DNA of 11,988 nucleotides, taken from contig CACZSV010000088.1 of the NCBI GenBank assembly GCA_902783925.1, forward strand, positions 1 through 11,988, written 5' to 3'. The first letter of the stretch is position 1; each line of letters begins with the position of its first letter. The DNA comes from an uncultured Coriobacteriaceae bacterium (GTDB taxonomy: Bacteria > Actinomycetota > Coriobacteriia > Coriobacteriales > QAMH01). The position numbers and the translations under genes were made by a program. The notes under the pieces were generated by a model. It did not search any database. It was not told the origin of the DNA and saw only the letters and a program-made list of their open reading frames with translations. Positions 1 to 7,200 of this stretch are shown here, in pieces.

Positions 1-59
1 ATGACGAGAAATGAGAGCGCTCCGACAAATGACCAGATCGAATACCCGAAGAGCTCCAT
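1..59 (-). CDS. Probable NuoH/EchB-like hydrogenase membrane subunit, N-terminal fragment
   Basis: An ATG at 59 on the minus strand opens a frame that stays open to the window edge. The visible 19 residues are MELFGYSIWSFVGALSFLV, a hydrophobic start suggesting a first membrane helix. The start lies one base after the TAA of the EchA-like gene, and a purine-rich ribosome-binding site (AAGGGGGG, 67-74) sits seven bases upstream inside the last codons of that gene, so the two are almost certainly co-transcribed and coupled. In echABCDEF operons the gene after echA encodes the NuoH-like subunit EchB. That identity is inferred from gene order and hydrophobicity only, because no diagnostic EchB motif falls inside the window. 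Confidence 0.55.
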   Translation of the reverse strand, partial: MELFGYSIWSFVGALSFLV

Positions 60-60
60 C

Positions 61-2262
61 TTACATCCCCCCTTCGCTACTCGAAGCCGATCCGCCGCTC
101 ATGTTTCCGTAATACAATTCAATAAAGAGGGCATCCATGAGCTGATTCATATTCTCGATACCCATTTGCTCTTTGAACTGTTCCCTGTTTTCTTCGAAAA
201 CCTGGGCATAGTATTCGTAGTACTGCTGGTAGGTGGCAAAGTCGATACCCGCTTCTTCCCACTTGCTGCCACTGTACGAGGAGTACTCGTTCGAAATGGT
301 CACGAGAGTATTTCTTTCTTGTGCGATGGACTGCGTGACGAAGGCAAACGAGCCGAGGATGAGCGTCAGAGAGACGACAACACCGATGAACTTCATCTTC
401 TTCTCTCCAAAGAGATTGCCCATATACCAGTTGCGCTGCGTAGCGATTGTCTCTCCGTTAAAGGAATTGCGGAAGCTGCGTGCATCGGTATCGATACCGA
501 CGCCAGCAAGATACACGGGAACGACGCGCTTCTTGGTAGCACCGGAAAAACCGAGGAACACGACTGCTACGACAAGGCCGATGACAGCCATAATCCACAG
601 GTCGCCGCTCGAGATTGCCTCCGGGGCAGCTCCGAATACCTCTTGCAAGTACGGCGTGACGACGCTCACGGAAATGAGGGGGAAACCAATGCCGCAGCCA
701 ACGGTCAAAACGGCCATGAGCCCTAGCGAAGACCACTCGCTGCGAAATACCGTAATCTCAACGTCTTCAGCGTCGTTATTGGCAATTGCAAGAATCTTAC
801 CAAGCCATTTTGCCCAGAATAAAAACGTTGCCGCGGAGCCAAAGACAAGCAGCATGATGAGGACGACGTTCTCCGAGCTCGCGAAAGCCTGAAGCGCAGC
901 CCATTTGGAAACGAGCATGCCAAATGGCGCAATGAACATGCCCATGATGCCAATTGCCATAAAGCGCGCCAAACGCGGCATGCGCTCGAACAGATCGTCC
1001 ATATCCTCGATATCGCGGCTGCCGATATGGTGTTCCGCCGTGCCAACACACAAGAAGAGCAATGATTTCGCCGCAGCGTGGAATATGACGAGGAAGATAG
1101 CCGCCCACACAGCGCCTTCTGTGCCAACGCCCGCGCAAGCAGCGATGAGACCGAGGTTCGAGATGGTCGAATAGGCAAGCACGCGCTTGGCGTTGGACTG
1201 GCTGATCGCAGCAAGCGCGCAGAACAGGAAGGTCACGCCGCCCACGACCATGACGAGGAATCCAGGGATGTTGAACCCGAGACAAGGAGAGAGCTTGATG
1301 AGCAAGAAGACGCCGGCCTTAACCATGGTAGAAGAATGGAGCAAGGCGGATGTCGGCGTCGGCGCCACCATGGCGCCAAGCAGCCAGCTTTGGAAGGGCA
1401 TCTGCGCCGCCTTGGTGAATGCGGCCAAACTCAAGAGGAGCAAAGGCGCATATGTCACAACAACCGTGCCCTGAGCGGCCAGCGTCAGGGTCATCTCGAT
1501 GAACTTATCGAATTCCATCACGCCATAGAAGCTTCCTACCCAGATAAGCGCGATCGAAAACGCGATACCGCCGACCAAGTTGAGGTTAATCTGGAGAAAG
1601 GAATTGTTGATGGCCTCTTCCGTGCGCGTATAGCCGATGAGCGCAAACGAGCAGACGGTCGTGATTTCCCAAGCGCAGAGCATCCAAGTAAGCGAATTGC
1701 AGAACACGAGCGCGAACATGGCGCCAAGGAAGACGAACATGACGGAGAAGAAGATATTTCTTCTGTCAGGACCTTGTTGGTGTTCCTCGTGAACACGCAT
1801 ATAGCCAAGCGCGTAGACGGTGATGCCGCTGCCGATGATGCCGATTATGAGCGCCATTATGATAGACAGATTGTCAATGTAGAGCGCATTGGAAATTGCG
1901 ATACGCTCGGCTACGGCAAAGTCGAGATATACAGCAAGGCCGAGTTGCACTATTGCGAGCGCAACGGCAACAAAGTTCTTGTGAAAGATACCTTTGACGA
2001 TGATATACAGGCACAGCGCCGCTTCAATGGCAAGGGTGATGAAACCAACGGCCCTGCTCACCGAACTATCCATCGAATACATGAGCGTTTGCGCCGAAAG
2101 GAATTGCACCGCTAGGAAAACCGAAGCGCATGCTATAACGAGCGCGCCGATAACCGTAATGTAGCTCCTCGCCTTATCGTCTTTTACAAAAAGTAAGGCG
2201 AGCGCAAGCAGAACCGGCACGAGGATGAGGAACGCGATCGTCGCGACTCCAATATCCATCAT
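61..2262 (-). CDS. echA: EchA/NuoL-type proton-translocating membrane subunit
   Basis: A polytopic membrane protein of 733 residues from the ATG at 2262. It belongs to the NuoL/M/N and Mrp antiporter family, which translocates H+ or Na+ in complex I and group 4 [NiFe] hydrogenases. In order it shows the WEITTVCSFALIGY motif with the helix-5 glutamate (about E199), FTKAAQMPFQSWL with the helix-7 lysine (K284), SALLHSSTMVKAGVF (H309, K315), FHAAAKSLLF (K399) and VSKWAAL (K453). These match the charged residues of the proton path. The stretch YLAGVGIDTDARSFRNSFNG (about 584-603) resembles EchA/HyfB-type subunits rather than NuoL. A last membrane helix (about 625-645) precedes a Tyr/Glu-rich tail of about 88 residues. 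The strong ribosome-binding site AGGAGGT (2267-2273) serves ATGs at 2262 and 2259; either may be used. The EchB-like gene follows at once. NuoL, HyfB or another complex-I-like system is possible; echA is the best guess. Confidence 0.75.
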   Translation of the reverse strand: MMDIGVATIAFLILVPVLLALALLFVKDDKARSYITVIGALVIACASVFLAVQFLSAQTLMYSMDSSVSRAVGFITLAIEAALCLYIIVKGIFHKNFVAVALAIVQLGLAVYLDFAVAERIAISNALYIDNLSIIMALIIGIIGSGITVYALGYMRVHEEHQQGPDRRNIFFSVMFVFLGAMFALVFCNSLTWMLCAWEITTVCSFALIGYTRTEEAINNSFLQINLNLVGGIAFSIALIWVGSFYGVMEFDKFIEMTLTLAAQGTVVVTYAPLLLLSLAAFTKAAQMPFQSWLLGAMVAPTPTSALLHSSTMVKAGVFLLIKLSPCLGFNIPGFLVMVVGGVTFLFCALAAISQSNAKRVLAYSTISNLGLIAACAGVGTEGAVWAAIFLVIFHAAAKSLLFLCVGTAEHHIGSRDIEDMDDLFERMPRLARFMAIGIMGMFIAPFGMLVSKWAALQAFASSENVVLIMLLVFGSAATFLFWAKWLGKILAIANNDAEDVEITVFRSEWSSLGLMAVLTVGCGIGFPLISVSVVTPYLQEVFGAAPEAISSGDLWIMAVIGLVVAVVFLGFSGATKKRVVPVYLAGVGIDTDARSFRNSFNGETIATQRNWYMGNLFGEKKMKFIGVVVSLTLILGSFAFVTQSIAQERNTLVTISNEYSSYSGSKWEEAGIDFATYQQYYEYYAQVFEENREQFKEQMGIENMNQLMDALFIELYYGNMSGGSASSSEGGM

Positions 2263-2478
2263 GCACACCTCCTCTTCTAAACCAACTCGAAGCACGCGGC
2301 TGTCAAGGCCACATGTTTTGGTTACTTTAGTCGAGCAAGGGAGGTAAATGTACGGCGAATCCCCTCAACGGATGATATGAATTCTCTGAAAAAGAGGGTG
2401 AGCATGTTTAAGATGCACATTGCATGTGTCGCGAGGAACGTCATGCCGACATATCGATGATCACTATGCGCGCAAGGC

Positions 2479-3000
2479 CTACCCCAGCATTCCAGGAAAA
2501 CCGAGCTGACGTAACGCCTCGAACATCACGATATTGCAAGCGTTGGAAAGATTGAGGGAAACGGCATCGGGATCTGTCGGGTCACCAACGGGGCCAGGCG
2601 TTGTCTTGGGAGAAAGGCCCTCGCGCTCGAGCATGGGGATACGAAGGCAGCGCTCGGGGCGAGATTCGAGCACGTTTGGCGCGATGCCGGTCGATTCTTT
2701 GCCGAACATCAAATAGTCGTTATCTCGATACTTGACTTCATGATAGAAGCGCTCCGTGCGTTTCGTAAACATCCAGAGGTCGGCATTGGGATTGCGATCC
2801 AAAAAATCCTGATAGTTCTCGTAGACATGTAAATCAATTTCATGCCAATACCCCATGCCGCTTCTGCGGACCATCCTGTCATCGAGGCTGAATCCCATAG
2901 GGCCAATGAGATGCAAGCTCGAGTTCGTGAGCACGCATGTGCGTCCTATTGTTCCGGTATTGGCGGGAATTTCAGGTTCGAATAATACGATATTGAGCAT
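2479..3000 (-). CDS. trmL: tRNA (cytidine/uridine-34-2'-O)-methyltransferase TrmL
   Basis: A SPOUT-fold methyltransferase of 173 residues that uses S-adenosylmethionine to methylate the ribose 2'-O of wobble base 34 in some leucine tRNAs. The three SpoU motifs are visible: PEIPANTGTIGRTC (9-22), FGKESTGIAP (99-108) and SLNLSNACNIVMFEALRQ (148-165), the last two forming the trefoil-knot cofactor site. TrmL is usually about 155-160 residues. The extra length here is a Gly/Pro/Asp-rich insertion (about 124-146) just before motif III, where the family normally runs straight from RIPM to RSLNLSN. The usual Arg before SLNLSN is Val. The ATG at 3000 has only a weak ribosome-binding site (AAGAAG) but starts 19 nt after the sbcC stop, so it is read as the last gene of the sbcDC operon. 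No convincing terminator follows in 2263-2478. Confidence 0.92.
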   Translation of the reverse strand: MLNIVLFEPEIPANTGTIGRTCVLTNSSLHLIGPMGFSLDDRMVRRSGMGYWHEIDLHVYENYQDFLDRNPNADLWMFTKRTERFYHEVKYRDNDYLMFGKESTGIAPNVLESRPERCLRIPMLEREGLSPKTTPGPVGDPTDPDAVSLNLSNACNIVMFEALRQLGFPGMLG

Positions 3001-3019
3001 TCAATCATCTTCTTTTCGA

Positions 3020-5791
3020 TTACAGGTCAAAGTGTACTGTCGATCCGTGAACTGTCTTTTCAACTCGTATCTGGCGCGGTATGCGGTCCTTGAGCTCGTC
3101 GACATGGCTGATGATACCAATCATGCGGTTATCCGCGCTAAGATTGGCAAGCACCTCGACGGCCTGCTGGCACGCCTCGCTGTCAAGCGACCCGAAGCCT
3201 TCGTCGACGAACATCGTGTCGATATGCATTCCGCCCGCTTCGCTCATAACGACATCCGAAAGCCCCAAGGCCAGCGATAACGAAGCCAGGAAGGTTTCGC
3301 CTCCGGAAAGCGTATGGGCGGGCCTGAGCTTGCCGGTATACCTGTCGAGGACGTCGAGCTCAAGACCTGCTACAGAACGTTTGTCAGCGCTTTTCTCTCG
3401 GCGTACGAGCGTGTATCTGCTCGAGCTCATGATCTGGAGCCTAAGATTTGCCGCATGTATAACCTTGTCGAAATAGGTGGCCTGAACGTAGGTCTCAAAT
3501 GCGATTCTCCCCATGTTTCCCGCCTGCTTGCCCGTAGCCAGGCGCGCGAGATAATCGATCGAAGCGTAGTCTTTTTCGCTCTTTTCAAGGCGTTTGCCGA
3601 GCTTTTTCAAGGCGGCTTTGCTCGCCTTGGCGTACTGCTGCGTGCTGACATGCTTCGATATCTTGTCGACGAGCTCCTCTTCCTGAGAAAGCAGGTGCTC
3701 TCGTTTTTTCTGCAATGCGGGAAGGTCGTAATCTTGTGCATCCTCGAGCGTAGAGCGGGCGGATTTTAGCTGCTCGCGTCTCCTCGTTTGCTCTTGTTCG
3801 AGTTCTGCAACAAGCTTTTGGGCGGCTGCATATTCTTGCGTAGAACGCTTGAGCTCGACATCGAGTTTCTCGGCGGTCTTCTGCGCCGTTTGCTTGTCGG
3901 GAAATTCAAGTGCAGCTCGCACGGTTTCGATGCTCGCCCGCGTCTGAGCAATTGATACCTCGCTCGCCCGCAGACTCTCAATCGATCCCTGCCTCATTTT
4001 CTCGGCATCTTTCGATTCCTGCTCGAGCTTATCGAGAAGCGTTTGAATTTTAACTCGACGTTTCTGATCCTGTTTCAGGCGCACGTGCAACTCGCGCAAC
4101 GAAGCTTCCTGTTCTTGTATCTGGTTTTGAGCGTTTGCAAACGCCATGTCAAAATCATCGGTAGCGCCAAAGAGCTTGCTTGCATCTTCCCTGAAACGAC
4201 TCGAAGCTTCTTGAGCGCGGGCATTGGAAGCAGCGGCTGTTTGAGCGAGTTCATCGCGCTGCGTTCTGTTCTCGTTGTACGTCTCTTCGAGAAATTTGAG
4301 CCGTTCTTGCGTAGGGGCGCCCTCGGTGCGCGAAGCGGCATGGGGATGCTCGGTCGATCCGCATACAGGACAAGGCTTGCCATCTTCCAATCCGCTTGCG
4401 AGCATACCGGCCTGGTCAGCGTTATAGAGACACTGCGCTTCGGTCAAGTCGAGGTTTGCCTTCTCATACGCACGCTCGGCATCTGACAGACGTGTCTGGT
4501 CGCGCCGTAAACAGGCATCGGCTTGCTCCGCCTTGTCCTTTTCTGCCTCGAGCTCCTGGATCTTTGTCCGTCTCTCTTCGAGGTGGCGCATGTCGTTTTC
4601 GAGCTGAAGCGCCCTTGTGTCAAGATCGTGCAAACCCGCAAGCTCTTCATGAAGCTCTTTGAGTTGATCGTGGGTTTGCGCGATTTCCGTTTCGTACGTT
4701 TTAAGATTGGAGGAAATCAGCTTGGCTTCTTGCAGTTTTTCATCAAGCGCTTTTTGCTCTGCCTGAAGCTTGGTATACGTTTCGAGTTCATTTTGAATCT
4801 TGGTGATACGCACGCGCAGCTCATCACGCGTCGACGATTCCTCCTCGAGTTTTTGCAGTCGCTCTCGAGCTTTCTCGATTTCGTCAAGATGCCCTTCAAG
4901 CCACTGAGTAGCCTCAGCTTTCGCTGTGCGCGCCTGCTCGATGAGGGTCCCCTTGCCTATTTTCGCGTCGAGCCCGGTTATCTTTGTTCTGAGTTCTATG
5001 CGCTCAGCTTGTGCGGTTTCGGTCAAGGTACGGCACGACGCTTCGATAGCATCGAGCAATTCAATGTATTCATGCACATGGATATATGGGTTGTCCTTTT
5101 GAATGAGCGCGTCAATTTGCTCTGCGTAGCCTTGAGCATCAATGCGCACGATGCGTGAGACTTCGGCATTGATATCCGCTTGAACTGAATTAAGATGAGC
5201 CAAAGCGGAATCCCTGCGCGCCTCGATCCGCGTTTGCATATCTGCATATATTTCCGTTCCGAATACCTTTCGAAACAGGGTTTCCCTTTCGCGTGTTTTA
5301 GCGTTCAGGACAGAGGCGAAATCGTTTTGCGCGATCATGCAAATACGGCTGAACTGGATGGATGTTATGCCAAAGAGCTCGATGATGTACGAATCGACAT
5401 CGCCTTCGCGCGATGCGATCGAAATACCGTTGGTCAGGTCTTCAAGAAAGCCTTCCGAAGGCACCGCCCTCATGCCTTTTCCTCGTTGTTTGGGCCTGCT
5501 TTGCGCAGGAGAACGTCGAACCCTGTAGACGATTCCAGCGTGTTCGAACTCGAGCTCAACAAAAGTCGAATCATCATCTTTCGCGTGAGAAGAACGCATC
5601 TCGCGCGGGGTGCGATCGTCGTTGCTCGTGGTTCCGTAGAGAGCAAATTTGATCGCATCGAATATAGTCGTTTTGCCAGATCCCGTTGCTCCGGAAATGA
5701 GGAACAGCCCATGGTCTATTGTAGAGAAGTCGAGGACCTCGCGTGAGGCGTACGGGCCGAATGCCTGCATTGTGAGCTTGAGGGGCTTCAT
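3020..5791 (-). CDS. sbcC: SbcC nuclease ATPase subunit (Rad50-like)
   Basis: The 923-residue ATPase of the SbcCD complex, which cleaves DNA hairpins and processes blocked double-strand ends. The N-terminal lobe has Walker A GATGSGKTT (34-42) and a Q-loop region CMIAQNDF (151-158). A long Glu/Lys/Gln-rich coiled coil runs from about 180 to 800 and is broken by the zinc hook CPVC followed by GSTEHPHA (474-485), through which Rad50-type dimers join. The C-terminal lobe has signature LSGGE (828-832), Walker B TMFVDEGFGSLD with D863/E864, and the H-loop His896. All ATPase parts look intact and the length is within the family range. The ATG overlaps the sbcD stop as ATGA (5788-5791), which implies translational coupling to its nuclease partner. 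trmL follows after 19 nt. Confidence 0.97.
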   Translation of the reverse strand: MKPLKLTMQAFGPYASREVLDFSTIDHGLFLISGATGSGKTTIFDAIKFALYGTTSNDDRTPREMRSSHAKDDDSTFVELEFEHAGIVYRVRRSPAQSRPKQRGKGMRAVPSEGFLEDLTNGISIASREGDVDSYIIELFGITSIQFSRICMIAQNDFASVLNAKTRERETLFRKVFGTEIYADMQTRIEARRDSALAHLNSVQADINAEVSRIVRIDAQGYAEQIDALIQKDNPYIHVHEYIELLDAIEASCRTLTETAQAERIELRTKITGLDAKIGKGTLIEQARTAKAEATQWLEGHLDEIEKARERLQKLEEESSTRDELRVRITKIQNELETYTKLQAEQKALDEKLQEAKLISSNLKTYETEIAQTHDQLKELHEELAGLHDLDTRALQLENDMRHLEERRTKIQELEAEKDKAEQADACLRRDQTRLSDAERAYEKANLDLTEAQCLYNADQAGMLASGLEDGKPCPVCGSTEHPHAASRTEGAPTQERLKFLEETYNENRTQRDELAQTAAASNARAQEASSRFREDASKLFGATDDFDMAFANAQNQIQEQEASLRELHVRLKQDQKRRVKIQTLLDKLEQESKDAEKMRQGSIESLRASEVSIAQTRASIETVRAALEFPDKQTAQKTAEKLDVELKRSTQEYAAAQKLVAELEQEQTRRREQLKSARSTLEDAQDYDLPALQKKREHLLSQEEELVDKISKHVSTQQYAKASKAALKKLGKRLEKSEKDYASIDYLARLATGKQAGNMGRIAFETYVQATYFDKVIHAANLRLQIMSSSRYTLVRREKSADKRSVAGLELDVLDRYTGKLRPAHTLSGGETFLASLSLALGLSDVVMSEAGGMHIDTMFVDEGFGSLDSEACQQAVEVLANLSADNRMIGIISHVDELKDRIPRQIRVEKTVHGSTVHFDL

Positions 5792-6927
5792 CGATGGCCC
5801 TCCAAGTCCTCTAAACAGAGCTTGACGATATCCCGTTCGTCATCTGTAAGTGCGTTTCCGGTTTGCGATTCATAAAACGCCGCGAACAAATCGACAGGGG
5901 ATGATTTCCGAGCGCGTTCGCCGTGAGCAGATGGGCTGTCTGCCAAATCGGGCGCAGTCTCCCAATCAAGCCGCATAATATTCGGATATATATTTCTGAG
6001 CTTTGCCATTGCATCGGGCAGGCTTGTATCCATAAGCCGAACCCGCAAGTAGTCGAGCGGGTCTTTTGTGTCTATTCCCTGCAAAAGATCGCTATAGGAA
6101 GCCGTAATCTCACGCATATCATGCAATGGAAGCATTTTGCGCGTCGAGATTCTCACGTCCGCTTGCCCAAAATCAAGTATCGTCACGCTTTTCTCATGGT
6201 GGACTTCTGAGAACGAGTACTTAAGCGGGCTTCCGCTGTAGCGAATCGTCTCACGGTGAACATGCTGAGGGCCATGAAGGTGGCCGAGCGCGACGTAATC
6301 GTACGCATCGAAGAGCTCCGCCTCTATGCTATCGGTACCGCCGAGGCTGATAATCTCCGAATCACATGTTTCGGGATGAGCGCTTCCCGATACGACAAAT
6401 TGGTGCGCGACGAGCAGGTTGCATGCTCCGTCGAGAATCTCGTCATGAGAAAGCGCGACACGAACCGCATCGTTATGCGTGGATATTTGATCTGCGAGTT
6501 CCGGGTGGGCCATGCGGACGTCCGTGGGACGAACAAATGGTAAAAGATGAACACGGAGCTTAGTTTGATCCTTGGCAAGGTCGAAATATTCGATTTGTCC
6601 GTGATATGCCTTGGCGATATGCAGGCCGCTCGATTGCATTAGTCCAGAGCAAAAGGATAGCTGCTGGGGAGCATCATGGTTGCCTGGAATGACAAAAACA
6701 GGGACTTCCAGAGCGCAAAGGTCCAAGAAAAGGCGCTCGCACAATTCGAGCGCGTCTCTCGACGGGATGGAGCGATCGAAGACGTCTCCGGCGATAATAA
6801 TGCAATCGACATCCTCGTCTTTGGCAATGGCGACGAGCTGCTCGATCACGTGAAGTTGCTCGTCTTTCATCGGCATGCCGCACACCCGCTTGCCGATATG
6901 CACATCTGCGGTATGCAGAACCTTCAA
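5788..6927 (-). CDS. sbcD: SbcD exonuclease subunit (Mre11-like)
   Basis: The 379-residue metallophosphoesterase subunit of SbcCD. The metal-binding motifs are in canonical order: DVH (8-10), GDVFD (47-51), GNHD (82-85), the AHQF histidine (H175) and GHLH (215-218). The start is a TTG at 6927, giving MKVLHTADVHIGK at exactly the expected N-terminus; AAGGA lies about eight bases upstream, within the end of the preceding FTR-like gene. That gene stops one base before this start, and sbcC begins inside the sbcD stop codon. The region after the phosphoesterase core (about 245-379) should form the capping domain and the SbcC-docking part. Nothing appears to be missing. Confidence 0.97.
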   Translation of the reverse strand: MKVLHTADVHIGKRVCGMPMKDEQLHVIEQLVAIAKDEDVDCIIIAGDVFDRSIPSRDALELCERLFLDLCALEVPVFVIPGNHDAPQQLSFCSGLMQSSGLHIAKAYHGQIEYFDLAKDQTKLRVHLLPFVRPTDVRMAHPELADQISTHNDAVRVALSHDEILDGACNLLVAHQFVVSGSAHPETCDSEIISLGGTDSIEAELFDAYDYVALGHLHGPQHVHRETIRYSGSPLKYSFSEVHHEKSVTILDFGQADVRISTRKMLPLHDMREITASYSDLLQGIDTKDPLDYLRVRLMDTSLPDAMAKLRNIYPNIMRLDWETAPDLADSPSAHGERARKSSPVDLFAAFYESQTGNALTDDERDIVKLCLEDLEGHR

Positions 6928-6928
6928 A

Positions 6929-7126
6929 TTACAATTCCTTGTAGTAGAGCATGCAATGGCAATAGCCCTCGTATTCGGGATCAGCTATCTGATCGCGGAA
7001 TTCCTGGCACATGCAATAGTTTTCCTCGGTATTCTCAAGTCTGCAGGGGCAGTAGCCGCCTTTCTTGAGAACGCCCTCGCGAATCTTATCAACGACCTTT
7101 CGATTCTCATTCAAACGAATTCTCAT
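6929..7126 (-). CDS. Small ferredoxin-thioredoxin reductase catalytic-subunit-like protein
   Basis: A 65-residue protein with three cysteine pairs, CPC (26-28), CMC (38-40) and CHC (56-58), and the context GGYCPCRLENTEENYCMCQEF followed by YEGYCHC. This is the pattern of the catalytic subunit of ferredoxin-thioredoxin reductase, where a [4Fe-4S] cluster and a redox disulfide pass electrons from ferredoxin to a thiol partner. The spacing is CPC-X9-CMC-X15-CHC, close to non-plant forms. The protein is shorter than plastid FTR-beta (about 115 residues) and no FTR-alpha or thioredoxin gene is in view, so its partner is unknown. The frame is open upstream to 7231, but the ATG at 7126 with GGAAGGGGT in front is the clear start; the longer version would overlap the preceding gene. 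sbcD begins one base after its stop. Confidence 0.85.
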   Translation of the reverse strand: MRIRLNENRKVVDKIREGVLKKGGYCPCRLENTEENYCMCQEFRDQIADPEYEGYCHCMLYYKEL

Positions 7127-7162
7127 TGGAACCCCTTCCGTCGTCTTTCGAATACATTCGCT

Positions 7163-7200
7163 AGTATAGGGCAGGCTTCGCTGCTTATCTATGGATAAGC
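7163..7200 (-). promoter_or_regulatory. Possible internal promoter with a 7-bp dyad
   Basis: On the minus strand a good -10 hexamer, TATACT (7168-7163), lies about 37 bases before the start of the FTR-like gene. No good -35 hexamer is present at the usual distance. Instead a perfect inverted repeat, GCTTATC-N4-GATAAGC (7183-7200), covers that position and also includes the stop codon of the upstream gene. It may be an operator or activator site for FTR-like-sbcDC-trmL. No T-run follows it, so it is a poor terminator. The function is inferred. Confidence 0.3.

Noticed and set aside
1..726. A 241-codon open frame on the plus strand
   Set aside because: Antisense to the 3' part of the echA-like gene and the next gene, with no recognisable domain. 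The GC-rich codons of the real gene leave the opposite frame open.
1078..2115. A 345-codon open frame on the plus strand
   Set aside because: It lies wholly antisense to the echA-like gene, has low-complexity charged composition and no family motif. The minus-strand protein has clear membrane motifs.
2301..2306. A perfect TTGACA on the minus strand before the echA-like gene
   Set aside because: No acceptable -10 hexamer lies 16-18 bases downstream, and the transcript start would fall in or next to the ribosome-binding site.
2394..2460. An 18-codon plus-strand frame starting at 2404, preceded by GAGGGTG
   Set aside because: A ribosome-binding-like sequence is present, but the peptide is very short and has no promoter or similarity that would support it.
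2263..2478. Terminator after trmL
   Set aside because: Only 4-5-bp imperfect hairpins without a proper T-run are visible on the minus strand, so none was annotated.
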